NCBI RefSeq assembly: GCF_013753875.1
Contig: NZ_SMDS01000010.1
Location: 372,001 to 436,000 of the forward strand
Length of the DNA stretch: 64,000 bases
DNA from: Candidatus Pantoea persica
Lineage (GTDB): Bacteria > Pseudomonadota > Gammaproteobacteria > Enterobacterales > Enterobacteriaceae
Reading direction: 5' to 3'
Shown piece after piece: positions 1-8,461 of this stretch. Made by a program: the position numbers and the translations under genes. A model generated the notes under the pieces. It ran no database searches and was not told the origin of the DNA. It saw nothing but the letters and a program-made list of their open reading frames with translations. The first letter of the stretch is position 1, and each line of letters begins with the position of its first letter.

Positions 1-517
1 GCGCGGCCCAGCGCCGCCTTGTGCAGCCAGCCGCCCGACAGCGACGAAAGCTCGGTATCCGGCTGCAGGCCGATCTGCTGCAGCACGTCGTTGATGCGCC
101 TCTCCAGCTGCCACAGATTGTGGTGATCGAGAATCGTCTGCAGGCATCCCATCTCGTTGAGGTTTTTCTCGCTGGGGATCGAGCATCACCGCATGGGAAA
201 TGGCGTAGATAGGCCTTGAGGTGCTCGGCCTGCTCCTCGACCCCTTCCGCCACGAAGTCATAGACCGAGCCGGTAATATTACGCAGAGGATCCTGCTGCA
301 GGCGCGCCATGACCAAGTCATGCTCAAAAATAATACGGCCGTCGTCAAGCGGCTGCTCGCCGTTAATGATTTTCATCAACGTCGATTTGCCGGCGCCGTT
401 ACGGCCAACCAGACAGACGCACTCGTTCTCTTCGATATGCAGCTCGGTATTGTCGAGCAGCGGCGCATCGCTGAAGAAGGAGAAGAGGTAAGCGCCGTGA
501 ATACTGATTAGTGACAT
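1..517 (-). pseudogene. uup: Uup, ABC-F ATPase, 5' part, frameshifted and cut by window edge
   Basis: Uup is a soluble ABC-F ATPase linked to ribosome function and to suppression of transposon excision. The minus-strand start at 517 gives MSLISIHGAY, then a Walker A motif (GRNGAGKST), as in E. coli Uup. The frame is lost near 205-215. Matching Uup residues resume in another frame, with an ABC signature-like SSLSGGWL close to base 30-50. The window ends before the second ATPase domain, so the rest cannot be judged. It lies 6 bp downstream of the rlmL remnant, the E. coli order. The frameshift near one third of the first domain makes a working protein unlikely. Confidence 0.85.
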
Positions 518-523
518 CTTTGC

Positions 524-990
524 TTATTCCTTACCGTCGTGGGTAATCAACCAGCAATTGTGAATTTGACGGTTGCGGGCAAAATTCTGCGACAGAGTTT
601 TCTGGGTGATGTCCTGCGCCTTCAGGCCCAGCGACGCCACGCCTTCAAGATCCATTTTGAAGCCGCGCTTGTTGTTGGAGAACATAATGGTGCCGCCGGC
701 GCGCAGCAGACGCTTCATATTGCGCATCAGCATCAGGTGGTAGCGCTGCACGTCAAAATCCGCCGCCATGCGTTTGGCGTTGGAGAAGGTCGGCGGATCG
801 ATAAAGATCAGGTCGAAGGTTTCATTGCTCTCGCGCAGCCAGTTCAGGCAATCCGCCGGCATCAGGCGGTGCTGTCGGCCGCTCAGGCCGTTGAGGCGCA
901 GGTTGCGCTTCGCCCATTCCAGGTCGGTGCGCGACATATCTACCGTGGTGGTGGTGCGCGCGCCGCCAAGGCAGCGACTGCACCATTTTG
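524..990 (-). pseudogene. rlmL: RlmL (23S rRNA G2445 methyltransferase), C-terminal remnant only
   Basis: In E. coli RlmL is a two-domain methyltransferase of about 700 residues that modifies 23S rRNA. Only the last 150 or so residues of the C-terminal (RlmK) domain remain here, from [14 protein letters not shown] through the [12 protein letters not shown] motif to the end NCWLIT. Upstream of about base 970-990 the match stops and the sequence runs directly into the end of zapC. The N-terminal three quarters of rlmL and the ycbX gene normally between zapC and rlmL are missing. This is a deletion remnant with no credible start of its own. Confidence 0.85.
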
Positions 991-1039
991 AGCTGCAGCT
1001 GTATTCCAGCTGGCGGTATTGAACTGGCATAAAGGCGAT

Positions 1040-1562
1040 CAGACCGCTCAGGCGTAGCGCTTTCCGCGTGGTGCGGCAGCAGGCGGTCGTTCATCACCTT
1101 GACAACGTCGCCCAGCGCCATCGGTTTGCCCGCCAGCGTCAGCCCAGGCTGCGCCAGCAAACAGAGCGTGGCGTTGCCGCCGCTTTCCATCGCCAGCAGG
1201 CGCGCCTGTTCGCCGTTTTCCGCCAGAGTCACCTCGAGCATATCGCCCGGCTCCGGCTGTATGACGCAGGTCCAGGCGGTGAAGTGCCAGCTTTTCGGCA
1301 TCAGCGGCTTGAGAAAGCGGCTGGCGATCAGCGCGTTCAGCGTCAGCTAGGCGCTTAATCCGCTCAGTCGGCAGTGCTCTTCAAAGGTGAAATAGAGCGC
1401 GGCATCCTCGACGCTGAAGCCCGTCGCGGTAAAGGCATCCGGCGTCAGCATTTTACGGGTAAAACGAGAGCGGAAAAGCATACCTTCTGCCAGATCCAGC
1501 ATCATCCGGTCATGGTCGGCGTCAAAATACCAGCGCCATTTATCGTCAGGTTTGATTTTCAT
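1040..1562 (-). pseudogene. zapC: ZapC cell-division protein, amber-interrupted and fused to deletion joint
   Basis: ZapC is a cytoplasmic FtsZ-ring stabiliser of about 180 residues. The N-terminal part starts [14 protein letters not shown] and follows E. coli ZapC to a TAG at 1347-1349. The match continues in the same frame after the stop (LTLNALIA, then MPKSWHF and CLLAQPGLTLAGKPMALGD) to about MNDRLLPHH. No ZapC stop follows; the frame runs into the rlmL remnant. The amber codon, about four missing residues around it and the lost terminus show a dead gene. It sits downstream of pyrD as in E. coli. Confidence 0.85.
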
Positions 1563-1712
1563 GGGATGCCTTGTCATTATTCACGCTTTTCATTACGCAG
1601 ACTCAGCAAGCTCTGCAGTTGAGCAAAAAGCTGAAAATACGTATAATAAGGGAAAATATAAACGAGCCAGAGGGAGAAATAAAATCCCTAGCGCGGTTTT
1701 GTCGGAAATGTC

Positions 1713-2723
1713 TTAGAGGTAAGTCACGATATCTTTTATTAAGCCGGGCCCTTTATAAATAAAGCCGGAGTAAATCTGAATAAGCGTGGCGCCGGCGGCC
1801 ATTTTTTCGCGCGTTGCCGTTAATGAATCGATGCCACCGACGCCGATAATCGGCAGCGCGCCGTTCAGCTCCTGTGCCAACCGTTTGATCACCGCCGTGT
1901 TGCGCGACTGCACCGGACGGCCGCTCAGGCCACCGCTTTCGGTGCTGTACTTCAGGCCGCTGACCAGTGAGCGATCCAGCGTAGTATTGGTAGCGATCAC
2001 GCCGTCGATATTATGCCGTATCAGACTGTCGGCAATTTGTATTAATTCTTCTTCTGAAAGATCGGGCGCAATTTTTACCGCGACTGGCACATATTTCTGA
2101 TGCTGCTGCTCCAGCGCTTTTTGCCGGGCTTTAATGGATGCCAGCAAATCGTCCAGCGCCTCGCCATATTGCAGCGAGCGCAGCCCCGGGGTATTCGGCG
2201 AAGAGATATTTACCGCAATATAACCAGCATGGGCATAGACTTTATCCATGCAGATTAGGTAATCCTCTTTGCCATTCTCTACCGCGGTGTCTTTATTTTT
2301 GCCGATATTAATGCCTAGGATGCCGTTAAAACGCGCTTTTTTAACGTTTTCCACCAGGTGATCAACGCCGCGATTATTGAACCCCATGCGGTTGATAATG
2401 CCCTCGGCTTCCACCAGGCGGAACATGCGCGGCTTGTCGTTACCCGCCTGCGGCCGCGGCGTCACGGTGCCCACCTCGACAAAACCAAAGCCCATCGCGC
2501 CGAAGGCGTCGATGCATTCCGCATTTTTATCCAGACCGGCCGCCAGCCCCAGCGCATTGTTGAAGCGCAGCCCCATGCAGGTGACGGGACGGGAAGGAAG
2601 CTGCTGACGGATCAGTGCCTCCAGCGGCGTGCCGCTGATAAAGCGCAGCTGTTGAAAGGTCAGCTCGTGAGCGCACTCGGGATCGAGCTTAAACAGTACC
2701 GGTCGGATGATAGGATAAAGCAT
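1713..2723 (-). CDS. pyrD: Dihydroorotate dehydrogenase (quinone), class 2
   Basis: PyrD oxidises dihydroorotate to orotate at the inner membrane, passing electrons to quinone in de novo pyrimidine synthesis. The 336-residue product equals E. coli PyrD in length. Visible features are the amphipathic N-terminal segment ([16 protein letters not shown]), the FMN-site segments [16 protein letters not shown] and IGVGGIDS, and the catalytic loop [11 protein letters not shown] with the class 2 serine. An AGGAG ribosome site lies seven bases before the ATG. It is intact between a dead zapC and the prophage. Confidence 0.97.
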   Translation of the reverse strand: MLYPIIRPVLFKLDPECAHELTFQQLRFISGTPLEALIRQQLPSRPVTCMGLRFNNALGLAAGLDKNAECIDAFGAMGFGFVEVGTVTPRPQAGNDKPRMFRLVEAEGIINRMGFNNRGVDHLVENVKKARFNGILGINIGKNKDTAVENGKEDYLICMDKVYAHAGYIAVNISSPNTPGLRSLQYGEALDDLLASIKARQKALEQQHQKYVPVAVKIAPDLSEEELIQIADSLIRHNIDGVIATNTTLDRSLVSGLKYSTESGGLSGRPVQSRNTAVIKRLAQELNGALPIIGVGGIDSLTATREKMAAGATLIQIYSGFIYKGPGLIKDIVTYL

Positions 2724-2778
2724 GCACTCTCCTGGATAGCGGAAGCGATAAATGATCAGGGTGCACGGGAAGAAAATG

Positions 2779-2808
2779 TGCGCCAGAATGGTAAAGGCCT
2801 CTGGCGCA
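2779..2808 (-). terminator. 9-bp perfect inverted repeat upstream of pyrD
   Basis: TGCGCCAGA at 2779-2787 pairs with TCTGGCGCA at 2800-2808 around a 12-base loop. On the minus strand it is followed by CATTTTCTT, a weak U tract. It may be a terminator of whatever once lay upstream, or part of the pyrD leader, about 55 bp before the pyrD start. Function is uncertain. Confidence 0.4.
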
Positions 2809-2942
2809 AAAGTAAATTACCGACTGTAGTGCCGCAGACAAAGTGATCCGCCAAAAACTGGATCGCTTTATCTGCAATTTCTTCATAAAAGAAAAACCAC
2901 CACATTTTGTTTACATGACGGTTTTAATACCCAATCAAAACA

Positions 2943-3550
2943 TCATGAACTTGGTTTTAACGTTTCCGGCTTAGGATAAGGCTGCACTTTAAATAATTTT
3001 GTATTGAGGCGCTTCTTCGCGCGTTTGTCCAAAAAGCGGATATATCGAAATTGCTGGAAGCGATGAACAGTTGCACGCTCTATATTGGCCCTCAGGTATT
3101 CTCCTCGCTTGCCGCCCCGCGTGCACAGCGCTCATCTGCAAAGGATTGCACCCATTGCACCTGAGGATAAAGTAATCTGATAGTTTTCAGTGCATAGCTG
3201 ATCGCTCGTGACTCTGAATTTTTAGGCATGTCATCATGCAGCCATAAGCGGTTAAGCTCCATATACTCACGATTCCCTGTACCAGAGACCACTTTTGCGC
3301 CACTGTTAGGATTCAGGGCGTATCCCCACTGCATCACGCCAACCAAAGCCCTACCGGAGAATACCCCAAGATGTAGCCAGGAATTATTAACAAACCGCCG
3401 GCTATAATGCCGACTTGTTACAATGACGCGGGCCAGCCAGCAGGCAATGGTTTCTACCCGCAATTCGTGTGAGCCGTATCCAACAATCTGGTCATTATCG
3501 AAAATGGGCTGGGGTGGTGTGAGAATGCGTGACGTATGTGCGCGCTTCAT
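2943..3550 (-). pseudogene. mom: Mom-like adenine modification protein of a Mu-like prophage, internal deletion
   Basis: Mu Mom converts adenine in phage DNA to a carbamoylmethyl (momylated) form that resists restriction. The N-terminal 140 residues match Mom-family proteins: [39 protein letters not shown] and [11 protein letters not shown]. After this the frame diverges and stops at 3092. A typical Mom C-terminus ([14 protein letters not shown], then YPKPE) lies in another frame and ends at 2943-2945. By comparison with family members the intervening core, roughly 60 residues, is missing. The start overlaps the end of com by 56 bp, as expected for the com-mom pair. Non-functional as it stands. 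Confidence 0.8.
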
Positions 3551-3707
3551 TTCCGGTCTCCGACTGGCGTTCGGAGACGCTGGTTGAGGGATTGCTCATC
3601 CTCATTTCATTAAATGCTTTGCAGCGCGGGCATTTTATCTGTATGTAAATCGCTTCTGCTTTTGCCAGCAATCGGTGACAACCGCAGCAGCGTATCTCCT
3701 GTAACAT
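3495..3707 (-). CDS. com: Com-like zinc-finger translational activator of mom
   Basis: Mu Com binds mom mRNA and opens its translation start. The ATG at 3707 was chosen because the residues after it ([18 protein letters not shown], then [11 protein letters not shown]) match Mu Com, with two CxxC pairs forming the zinc site; a GAGAAG ribosome site precedes it. A longer open frame reaches back to 3830 but has no similarity I recognise. At 70 residues it is close to Mu Com (62). It overlaps the mom start. It appears intact, although its target gene is broken. Confidence 0.8.
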   Translation of the reverse strand: MLQEIRCCGCHRLLAKAEAIYIQIKCPRCKAFNEMRMSNPSTSVSERQSETGNEARTYVTHSHTTPAHFR

Positions 3708-3784
3708 CTTCTCATTTCCCCACTGAATCAAGAAAGCATATGTTACCTGCCAAGTAGGGAGAGGATGATTAACCCACTGCAATT

Positions 3785-3819
3785 GATCTGTTTTAGCGAT
3801 CGATAAGGCTTTATTGATC
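3785..3819 (-). promoter_or_regulatory. Cluster of three GATC (Dam) sites upstream of com-mom
   Basis: GATC occurs at 3785, 3798 and 3816, 78-112 bp upstream of the com start. In phage Mu three Dam sites upstream of the mom promoter overlap an OxyR site, so that unmethylated DNA is repressed by OxyR. Count, spacing and position here fit that switch. The OxyR and C-protein sites themselves I can only infer. Confidence 0.6.
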
Positions 3820-3959
3820 GCTAATGCCACTTATGTTTCATGTTAGCCGGCGCAAGGTCGGTAGTGCGATTTTCTGATGCGGTGTGCGATATTTGAAGCC
3901 AAAACGAGCGATAAATGGTGGGCTACTTTTGTTTCCGTCAGTGCAACGTAATTACACTT

Positions 3960-4549
3960 TTATTTTTTGTCGGGGTCGCTTTGACCTGTTCGAGCAGTTA
4001 GATTAACTGGACAATATTTGTAGATGCTAGCTAATGAGACGCCATACAGTAATGCCAGCTGCTTTCTACTATTGCCGGACTCAAGTAATTTTTTAGCCCG
4101 CTCTTGCTGTGCGGAAGATAATGAGCAAGGTCTCCCCCCGATACGTCCCCTGCTTCTCGCTGCGGCCAGACCTGCCTGAGTGCGTTCAACAATCAGTTCC
4201 CGCTCCATCTGCGCCAACGCACTCATCACATGAAAGAAAAAACGCCCTGCGGACGTAGAAGTATCAATGGAATCCGTCAAACTATGAAAATGAATACCTT
4301 CATCTTCCAGTTTGGAGATTAAAGTAATCAAATGTTTAATGCTACGACCCAGCCTGTCGAGCTTCCAGACCACCAGAGTATCCCCCGATTTCAGGCAGTT
4401 TAACGCGCGTTTTAATCCGGGTCTCTGGTCTGTTTTTCCACTGATTTTATCCTCAAAAATCTGTTCACAATTTGCGCGAATCAACGATTTTTGCTGTAAA
4501 TCGGTGTTTTGGTCATTTTTGACACCCTCATATAGCCTATTTTTGCCAT
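3960..4549 (-). pseudogene. gin: Gin-like serine DNA invertase with a 1-base frameshift in an A run
   Basis: Gin inverts the Mu G segment using a catalytic serine. The proper start is ATG at 4549, preceded by AGGGG, giving MAKIGYMRVS with the catalytic Ser10. The next bases are a run of five A (complement of 4516-4520). Six would be needed to read KNDQNTDLQQKSL and continue into the rest of the protein. From CEQIFEDKISGKTDQRPG onward the frame is open to 3960 and includes VVWKLDRLGRS, MERELIVERT and a C-terminal helix-turn-helix (GNSRKQLALLYGVSLASIYK). Repaired length would be 196 residues (Mu Gin 193). One base separates it from an intact gene. Confidence 0.85.
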
Positions 4550-4627
4550 TTTAGCCCCTTAACCTTCCTCTAAAAGACTTGTTATGCCTGGTTTTGGTTA
4601 AAATTTTAGCTAAATTCTGAATTCAAT

Positions 4628-4648
4628 AAAACCTTGGTTTAACAGAAA
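4628..4648 (+). repeat. gix: Left gix-like inversion site
   Basis: A 21-bp sequence with core AACCTTGGTTTAACAGAA, closely resembling the Mu gix site. It is repeated without mismatch in inverted orientation at 6203-6223. It lies 79 bp upstream of the gin start and at the exact joint where the alternative tail fibre C-terminus begins. Confidence 0.85.
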
Positions 4649-5108
4649 TGGTAGTGCCGGTAGGTGTTCCACTACCCTGGCCCGCCGAAAATCCGCCTGC
4701 CGGGTGGCTTAAATGCAACGGTGATACCTTCGATAAAGTGGCCTGTCCTCAGCTGGCAGCGGTCTATCCTTCAGGCAGAACACCGGATTTACGTGGTGAG
4801 TTTATTCGGGGCTGGGATGATGGTCGTGGAATCAATCCAGGAAGGGCGTTGCTGTCTCTGGAGTATGGGGCATTGCAAAGCCATAAGCATGGCTATCGTG
4901 ACCGATATTATGTCGAGCATGGCAGGCCTCTGGGCCGGGCAGAGCACAAAGAAGCGGCCCCTGAAAATTATAACAACAAGGTCGGCTCGGGAGCCACAGA
5001 CGGTGACAACGACTATTTTCTGTACATCGACAGCACAACCTCACCCTCCGGCAGTAGCGAAACCCGTCCCGTAACGTCGCCTTTAATTACATCGTGAGGG
5101 CAGCATAA
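4630..5108 (+). pseudogene. Silent alternative tail-fibre C-terminus (Sv'), one-base frameshift near end
   Basis: Open reading from the gix-like site (NLGLTE then MVVPVGVPLPWP) through a phage collar-type fibre domain: PPAGWLKCNGDTFD, TPDLRGEFIRGWDDGRG, LQSHKHGY and SGSSETRP. It has no promoter or start of its own; it would be expressed only when inverted onto S. At 5068-5070 a run of three C is one base short, causing a TGA at 5094. In the shifted frame the family's usual end, RNVAFNYIVRAA, follows and stops at 5106-5108. The reading frame is therefore intact apart from one base. Confidence 0.75.
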
Positions 5109-5117
5109 TGCTGTGCC

Positions 5118-5555
5118 TCATGCATCTTTATCAGACTGTTGAGGCCACTCCATATCACCATCCGGAGCGGTGCTGATATCCACGCGGTTAAGCAGCACAC
5201 GGTATTTCTTCCATGCCAGCAGCGCGGCTTTTTCGGCGTCCGTTGCCATGTCAGTGTCTGCGGCGTCCTGAAGCGGAGCAATCGCGACGGTAGCAATCTG
5301 CATCAGCGAGGATTTTTGCTTCTCTGCTGCTGACATCAGATCTTCTTTTGTTGGTGGTGGTCTATCTCCCCATGCTGGAAAACCATCCGTACCAACTATA
5401 CGCTGCTTTCCTTTGGGAGGCAGATTGCCTGCAAATTCCAGCCAGACATCATCACCGACTTCAATGGTATCTTTGGGAAAGCTGCCTGCCCTGATATAGT
5501 CCTGTTTTAATTCTTCAGGGAAAAAAGCATTTTCACCCGGACTGTAGTAATACAT
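5118..5555 (-). CDS. Tail fibre assembly protein (gpU / Tfa-like), now read as the tail of S
   Basis: Tfa-type chaperones help tail fibres fold and may remain at the tip. The segment beginning MYYYSPGENAFFPEELKQDY is a standard Tfa start, and its last 80 residues (EKQKSSLMQIA ... DAADTDMATDAEKAALLAWKKYRVLLNRVD) are the typical helical Caudo-TAP end. Length from the inferred ATG at 5555 is 145 residues. It is in frame with upstream S, whose own stop has been bypassed (see S entry). It could still start independently, although I see no strong ribosome site. Confidence 0.75.
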   Translation of the reverse strand: MYYYSPGENAFFPEELKQDYIRAGSFPKDTIEVGDDVWLEFAGNLPPKGKQRIVGTDGFPAWGDRPPPTKEDLMSAAEKQKSSLMQIATVAIAPLQDAADTDMATDAEKAALLAWKKYRVLLNRVDISTAPDGDMEWPQQSDKDA

Positions 5556-6848
5556 GATTAATATCCTATTGCTATCCAGGTTGTAGTCGGTTGTAACCTT
5601 GATATGCGCCCTATCGACTAATCCGGCAGAGTGTGAACATAGATCTTCACCCATCCCTATAGCTTCAGCAACCCAGCCCAGCGCCCACAGGCCTTCGTTT
5701 GGAAACGGAAGGGGCAGCGGAAGAATTTTTCTGTCAAAGCTTTCGCTATCCGTTTTACCCCACTGAATAATCAATCCCGTGTCCCCGCATTTCCACCATC
5801 CATTGACCCCGCGCTTCGCCGTATTCGGTTGGCCGCAGGCCCCTTTGGGCTGGAAGGTCTTTTTCAGGTAAGCGTCCAGCCACTGATTTCCCCATTGACT
5901 GCCGTAGATATTGCCGTCAGAGGCTATCCTTGCGGCTCCGGCATACACGGAAGACGGAGAACGAAAACCGCCATCTTTATGAAAAACGTACTCACCGCCG
6001 CCGTCATTGCCGTTGTTTAGCCGAACGCCATCACCGCCCTTGTCTTTGTAGAGCCACATGCGAACGCTGCCATCCTGATTATGAATACCCAGATGCTTGC
6101 GGTTATCCCCCTTCAGCGAAATTTGGGTGCCCTGTGAAATAATGTCGCCATTGACCGTTCCACCAGTTCGTTGATCGAGTGCATTTTTTGCACAATCTAT
6201 CGTTTCTGTTAAACCAAGGTTTTTCACAAATTGATTTTTGTTCGAGATGTCCGCCCCATTTTCATTTTTCGCCAGTTTCTGGCTCAGAAGCTGCGTCACG
6301 CTTTCGGCAAATTTCGGGTTATTGCTGATGGCCTGCGCCAGCTTGTTCAGCGTATCTAAATCAGACGGCGCTTTGTCAACAACCGCATTCACCCGCTCAT
6401 TGACCGCTTTAGGCGTCGCGGCGGTAGTTTCGTCCGCGCTGCGAGGGGAACTGTTTAACTGCACTATCCCTTTGCGGTGAAGCGTCGCCTCCTGAATGCC
6501 GTCCTGGGTCGCCAGCTTGCCCAGGCCCAGATGCGTACGGGCCTTTTCCTGTGCCCCTTTGCCCGCCGCCGCAATCTCCGCCAATGCCTGGGTTTTCAGC
6601 AGCGCCTCCTGGCCGATAATGGCCCGGATAGCCAGCGTCAGCTGGTTTAACTTGCCCTTATCCGGGCGGATGCCGGCGGCGTCCAGCAAGGCCAGTTGTT
6701 CGGCTTGCTGGATATTGAACCAGTCCTCCCCCGGCCAGCTGATGCCCTTGTTGCCGTCGCCCTCGGTAAACCATAACGGCGTGGTGCTCTGGGTTTCTTT
6801 CAGCGGCGGCATGGTGGCAATGCCGCTGTTGTTATCTAAAAAATACAT
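5118..6848 (-). CDS. Tail fibre S fused in frame to assembly protein U
   Basis: Mu S is the host-range tail fibre. Residues 1-208 are the constant half, starting MYFLDNNSGIATMPP and including the GLGKLATQDGIQEATLHRKGIVQLNS-type prophage fibre motif. The variable half begins after the gix-like site (KNLGLTET). Near DYNLDSNRILI the frame has shifted: in the alternative frame the DNA reads WIAIGY then TAA at 5558-5560, the usual end of such fibres, three bases before the U ATG. A small indel just upstream has removed this stop and fused S to U, giving 576 residues. Whether a fused product would assemble is unknown. Confidence 0.75.
   Translation of the reverse strand: MYFLDNNSGIATMPPLKETQSTTPLWFTEGDGNKGISWPGEDWFNIQQAEQLALLDAAGIRPDKGKLNQLTLAIRAIIGQEALLKTQALAEIAAAGKGAQEKARTHLGLGKLATQDGIQEATLHRKGIVQLNSSPRSADETTAATPKAVNERVNAVVDKAPSDLDTLNKLAQAISNNPKFAESVTQLLSQKLAKNENGADISNKNQFVKNLGLTETIDCAKNALDQRTGGTVNGDIISQGTQISLKGDNRKHLGIHNQDGSVRMWLYKDKGGDGVRLNNGNDGGGEYVFHKDGGFRSPSSVYAGAARIASDGNIYGSQWGNQWLDAYLKKTFQPKGACGQPNTAKRGVNGWWKCGDTGLIIQWGKTDSESFDRKILPLPLPFPNEGLWALGWVAEAIGMGEDLCSHSAGLVDRAHIKVTTDYNLDSNRILIMYYYSPGENAFFPEELKQDYIRAGSFPKDTIEVGDDVWLEFAGNLPPKGKQRIVGTDGFPAWGDRPPPTKEDLMSAAEKQKSSLMQIATVAIAPLQDAADTDMATDAEKAALLAWKKYRVLLNRVDISTAPDGDMEWPQQSDKDA
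6203..6223 (-). repeat. gix: Right gix-like inversion site
   Basis: Reverse complement of the 21-bp site at 4628-4648 with no mismatch. It lies inside the S coding frame at KNLGLTE, as gix does in Mu S. Confidence 0.85.
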
Positions 6849-7390
6849 TAGCCTTTCTCCTTTTTGTCGGCATACACATAGCGAAAGTCCTGATGCGCCG
6901 GCTTATAGCGGTTTAACAGGCATTCGAGTATCCCGGAGTAATAAATCCGCAGCGGCGTGGTGATGGGGTCAAGCACATGCAGCGGGCGATAGTCCACGTG
7001 GGTCTCAATCGTCACCATCGTGACCCACTGATTGTCCGGCAAGGTGCTCAGGCTCACCGTAAAGCCATAAGAGCGCGCCAGTTCAATGTAAAACTGCCGG
7101 TTGAGGCTCGGTTTCATGCGCAGCTTGTTGGCCGCATAGCGCTGGCGCTCATCGATGCCGGCATCCTTACCGATATCACAGTCCGGCAGCCCTAAAAAAC
7201 GCTCCCAGTCAGCCAGCAACCGTGTGGCGGTCAGCGGAAAGCGCTCGGCCAGCAATTGCCCGGCGCGTTCGGTGACGCGCGACGTACTGCGTGCCAGGCC
7301 GCCGGCCAGCAGCGTATCCGGCGCTTTGTTCCAGGCCAGGCCGTCAGGCAGCAGTTGCAGCAGCGCGCGCTGATGTGCCTTTAAAGCCAT
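6848..7390 (-). CDS. Mu gp48-like baseplate/tail protein (DUF2313 / YmfQ family)
   Basis: In Mu-like phages this gene sits between the baseplate wedge protein gp47 and tail fibre S and is part of the baseplate. The 180-residue product begins MALKAHQRALLQLLPDGLAWN, which matches the typical family opening (LLPxGxAW). It also has FLGLPDCDIGKDAGIDERQRYAANKL. It overlaps the gp47 end by 10 bp and its stop overlaps the S start. No damage is seen. It belongs to the prophage tail operon read on the minus strand. Confidence 0.8.
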   Translation of the reverse strand: MALKAHQRALLQLLPDGLAWNKAPDTLLAGGLARSTSRVTERAGQLLAERFPLTATRLLADWERFLGLPDCDIGKDAGIDERQRYAANKLRMKPSLNRQFYIELARSYGFTVSLSTLPDNQWVTMVTIETHVDYRPLHVLDPITTPLRIYYSGILECLLNRYKPAHQDFRYVYADKKEKG

Positions 7391-8461
7391 GTGATATCTC
7401 CCATCACCAGTAGCTCGGTTTTTCCGCTACTGACCGGCGTCAGTGGACTTTTCAGGGCGTAATCCTCCAGCCCGCCTATCCCCGACAGCACGCGCCAGAA
7501 TGCCGAGGGCAACAGGGTTTCGCCCGGCTTAGCCGCCGTGTAAAACAGTTGCCTGAGCGCCTCGCGGATACGGGCTTGGTTATCCGGGGGTATTGGGGGC
7601 GATACGCAGCGTGATATCGACCTTCTTTGCCCCCGGCGCAAACACCGTCACTGTCGGCCCCTCCGGTTGGCCGACCCACTCGCCGGTGGCCGGGTCCAGG
7701 TGGCGAGCGAGATAGTCGGTCACCCGCGCAATATCGGCCGGGCCAGGGAAGATATCCGGGTGATGGTCCATCACGAAGGTCACGCCCACCGTGCCCGCCC
7801 CGTTCCAGGTGGGCAGACACCAGCTGCGGGTGACGCCCGGGACCTCGCGCGCCCAGCGCTCGTAATCCCAGCGTGTGCCGCCGCCTGGGGGAAACTGTAC
7901 CCGATACAGCAGGCGCGACAGCAATTCCTCCACGCGCTCGCGGTCAGCGCCGCCCCGGATCCCGGGCGCATCGGTCAGCGCCTGCGGGGCCACCCCGGCG
8001 ACCGGGGTCACAAAACCGAGTGCCTGTCCCGCACCGCAATCCCCCGCCAGCCCCGGCTGGTCGGCCTCGACGTTGACCGTTAAGGTTCCCGCCTTGCCCT
8101 TGGCGGCGTCTGTCAGGCGGTAAAGCGCGCCGTCGGCCCGTTGCAAACGCGCCCCAACCGGCACACTGGCGGCATCATACAGCGACAGCCTGACCGGGCC
8201 GCTGGCCCGGGCGGCCTGCTTGCGCACCACACCCCAGAAAGCACAGTGTTTGAGCAGCTCGCTCTCGTCAGCGTCGCCCGGAATGATTTGCCGGGCTATC
8301 CAGCCCAGGTGCTCATGCTCCAGCGCCGACAGCCCGGCCTGCGCCATCGCCATGGCCCCCAGCAGACTGTCCTGGGCCGGCAGCGCGCCCGGCAGGCGTT
8401 GCGCCACATCCTGCTGCGTCTGGCTGATAAGCTCGCCGAGCGTGGTTATCTGATACGGCAT
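7381..8461 (-). pseudogene. Mu gp47-like baseplate wedge protein (baseplate J family), one-base frameshift
   Basis: Baseplate J-like proteins form the wedge arms of contractile tails. The frame from MPYQITTLGELISQTQQD runs 293 residues (GTRWDYERWAREVPGVTRSW, VTVFAPGAKKVDITLRIAPN). It then stops at 7580 after a run of five C. With one C fewer it would continue NTPDNQARIREALRQLFY to the stop at 7381, giving about 360 residues, the length of Mu gp47. It overlaps gp48 and abuts gp46. The final 65 residues are lost, so it is probably inactive. Confidence 0.8.

Larger units (their letters stand above)
4628..6223. mobile_element. G-type invertible tail-fibre segment of Mu-like prophage
   Basis: About 1.6 kb bounded by perfect inverted 21-bp gix-like sites. 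On the minus strand it carries the currently joined variable half of tail fibre S and the assembly gene U. On the plus strand it carries a second, silent tail fibre end (Sv'). Both variable ends read through the site in the same frame (NLGLTE), so inversion would swap the fibre tip on the shared N-terminal half at 6224-6848. The adjacent invertase has a frameshift, so the segment is probably locked unless another serine invertase acts on it. Confidence 0.8.

Noticed and set aside
2880-3090. Mu right end / attR
   Set aside because: Some GGTTTTAA and CGTTTC motifs occur, but I could not match the MuA binding sites convincingly.
3495-3830. Com starting at 3830 (111 residues)
   Set aside because: Similarity to Com starts only at the internal ATG 3707, and the extension overlaps the GATC control region.
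4648-5097. Free-standing small gene starting with ATG at 4648
   Set aside because: That ATG lies within the gix-like site; the frame is better explained as a silent fibre end needing inversion.
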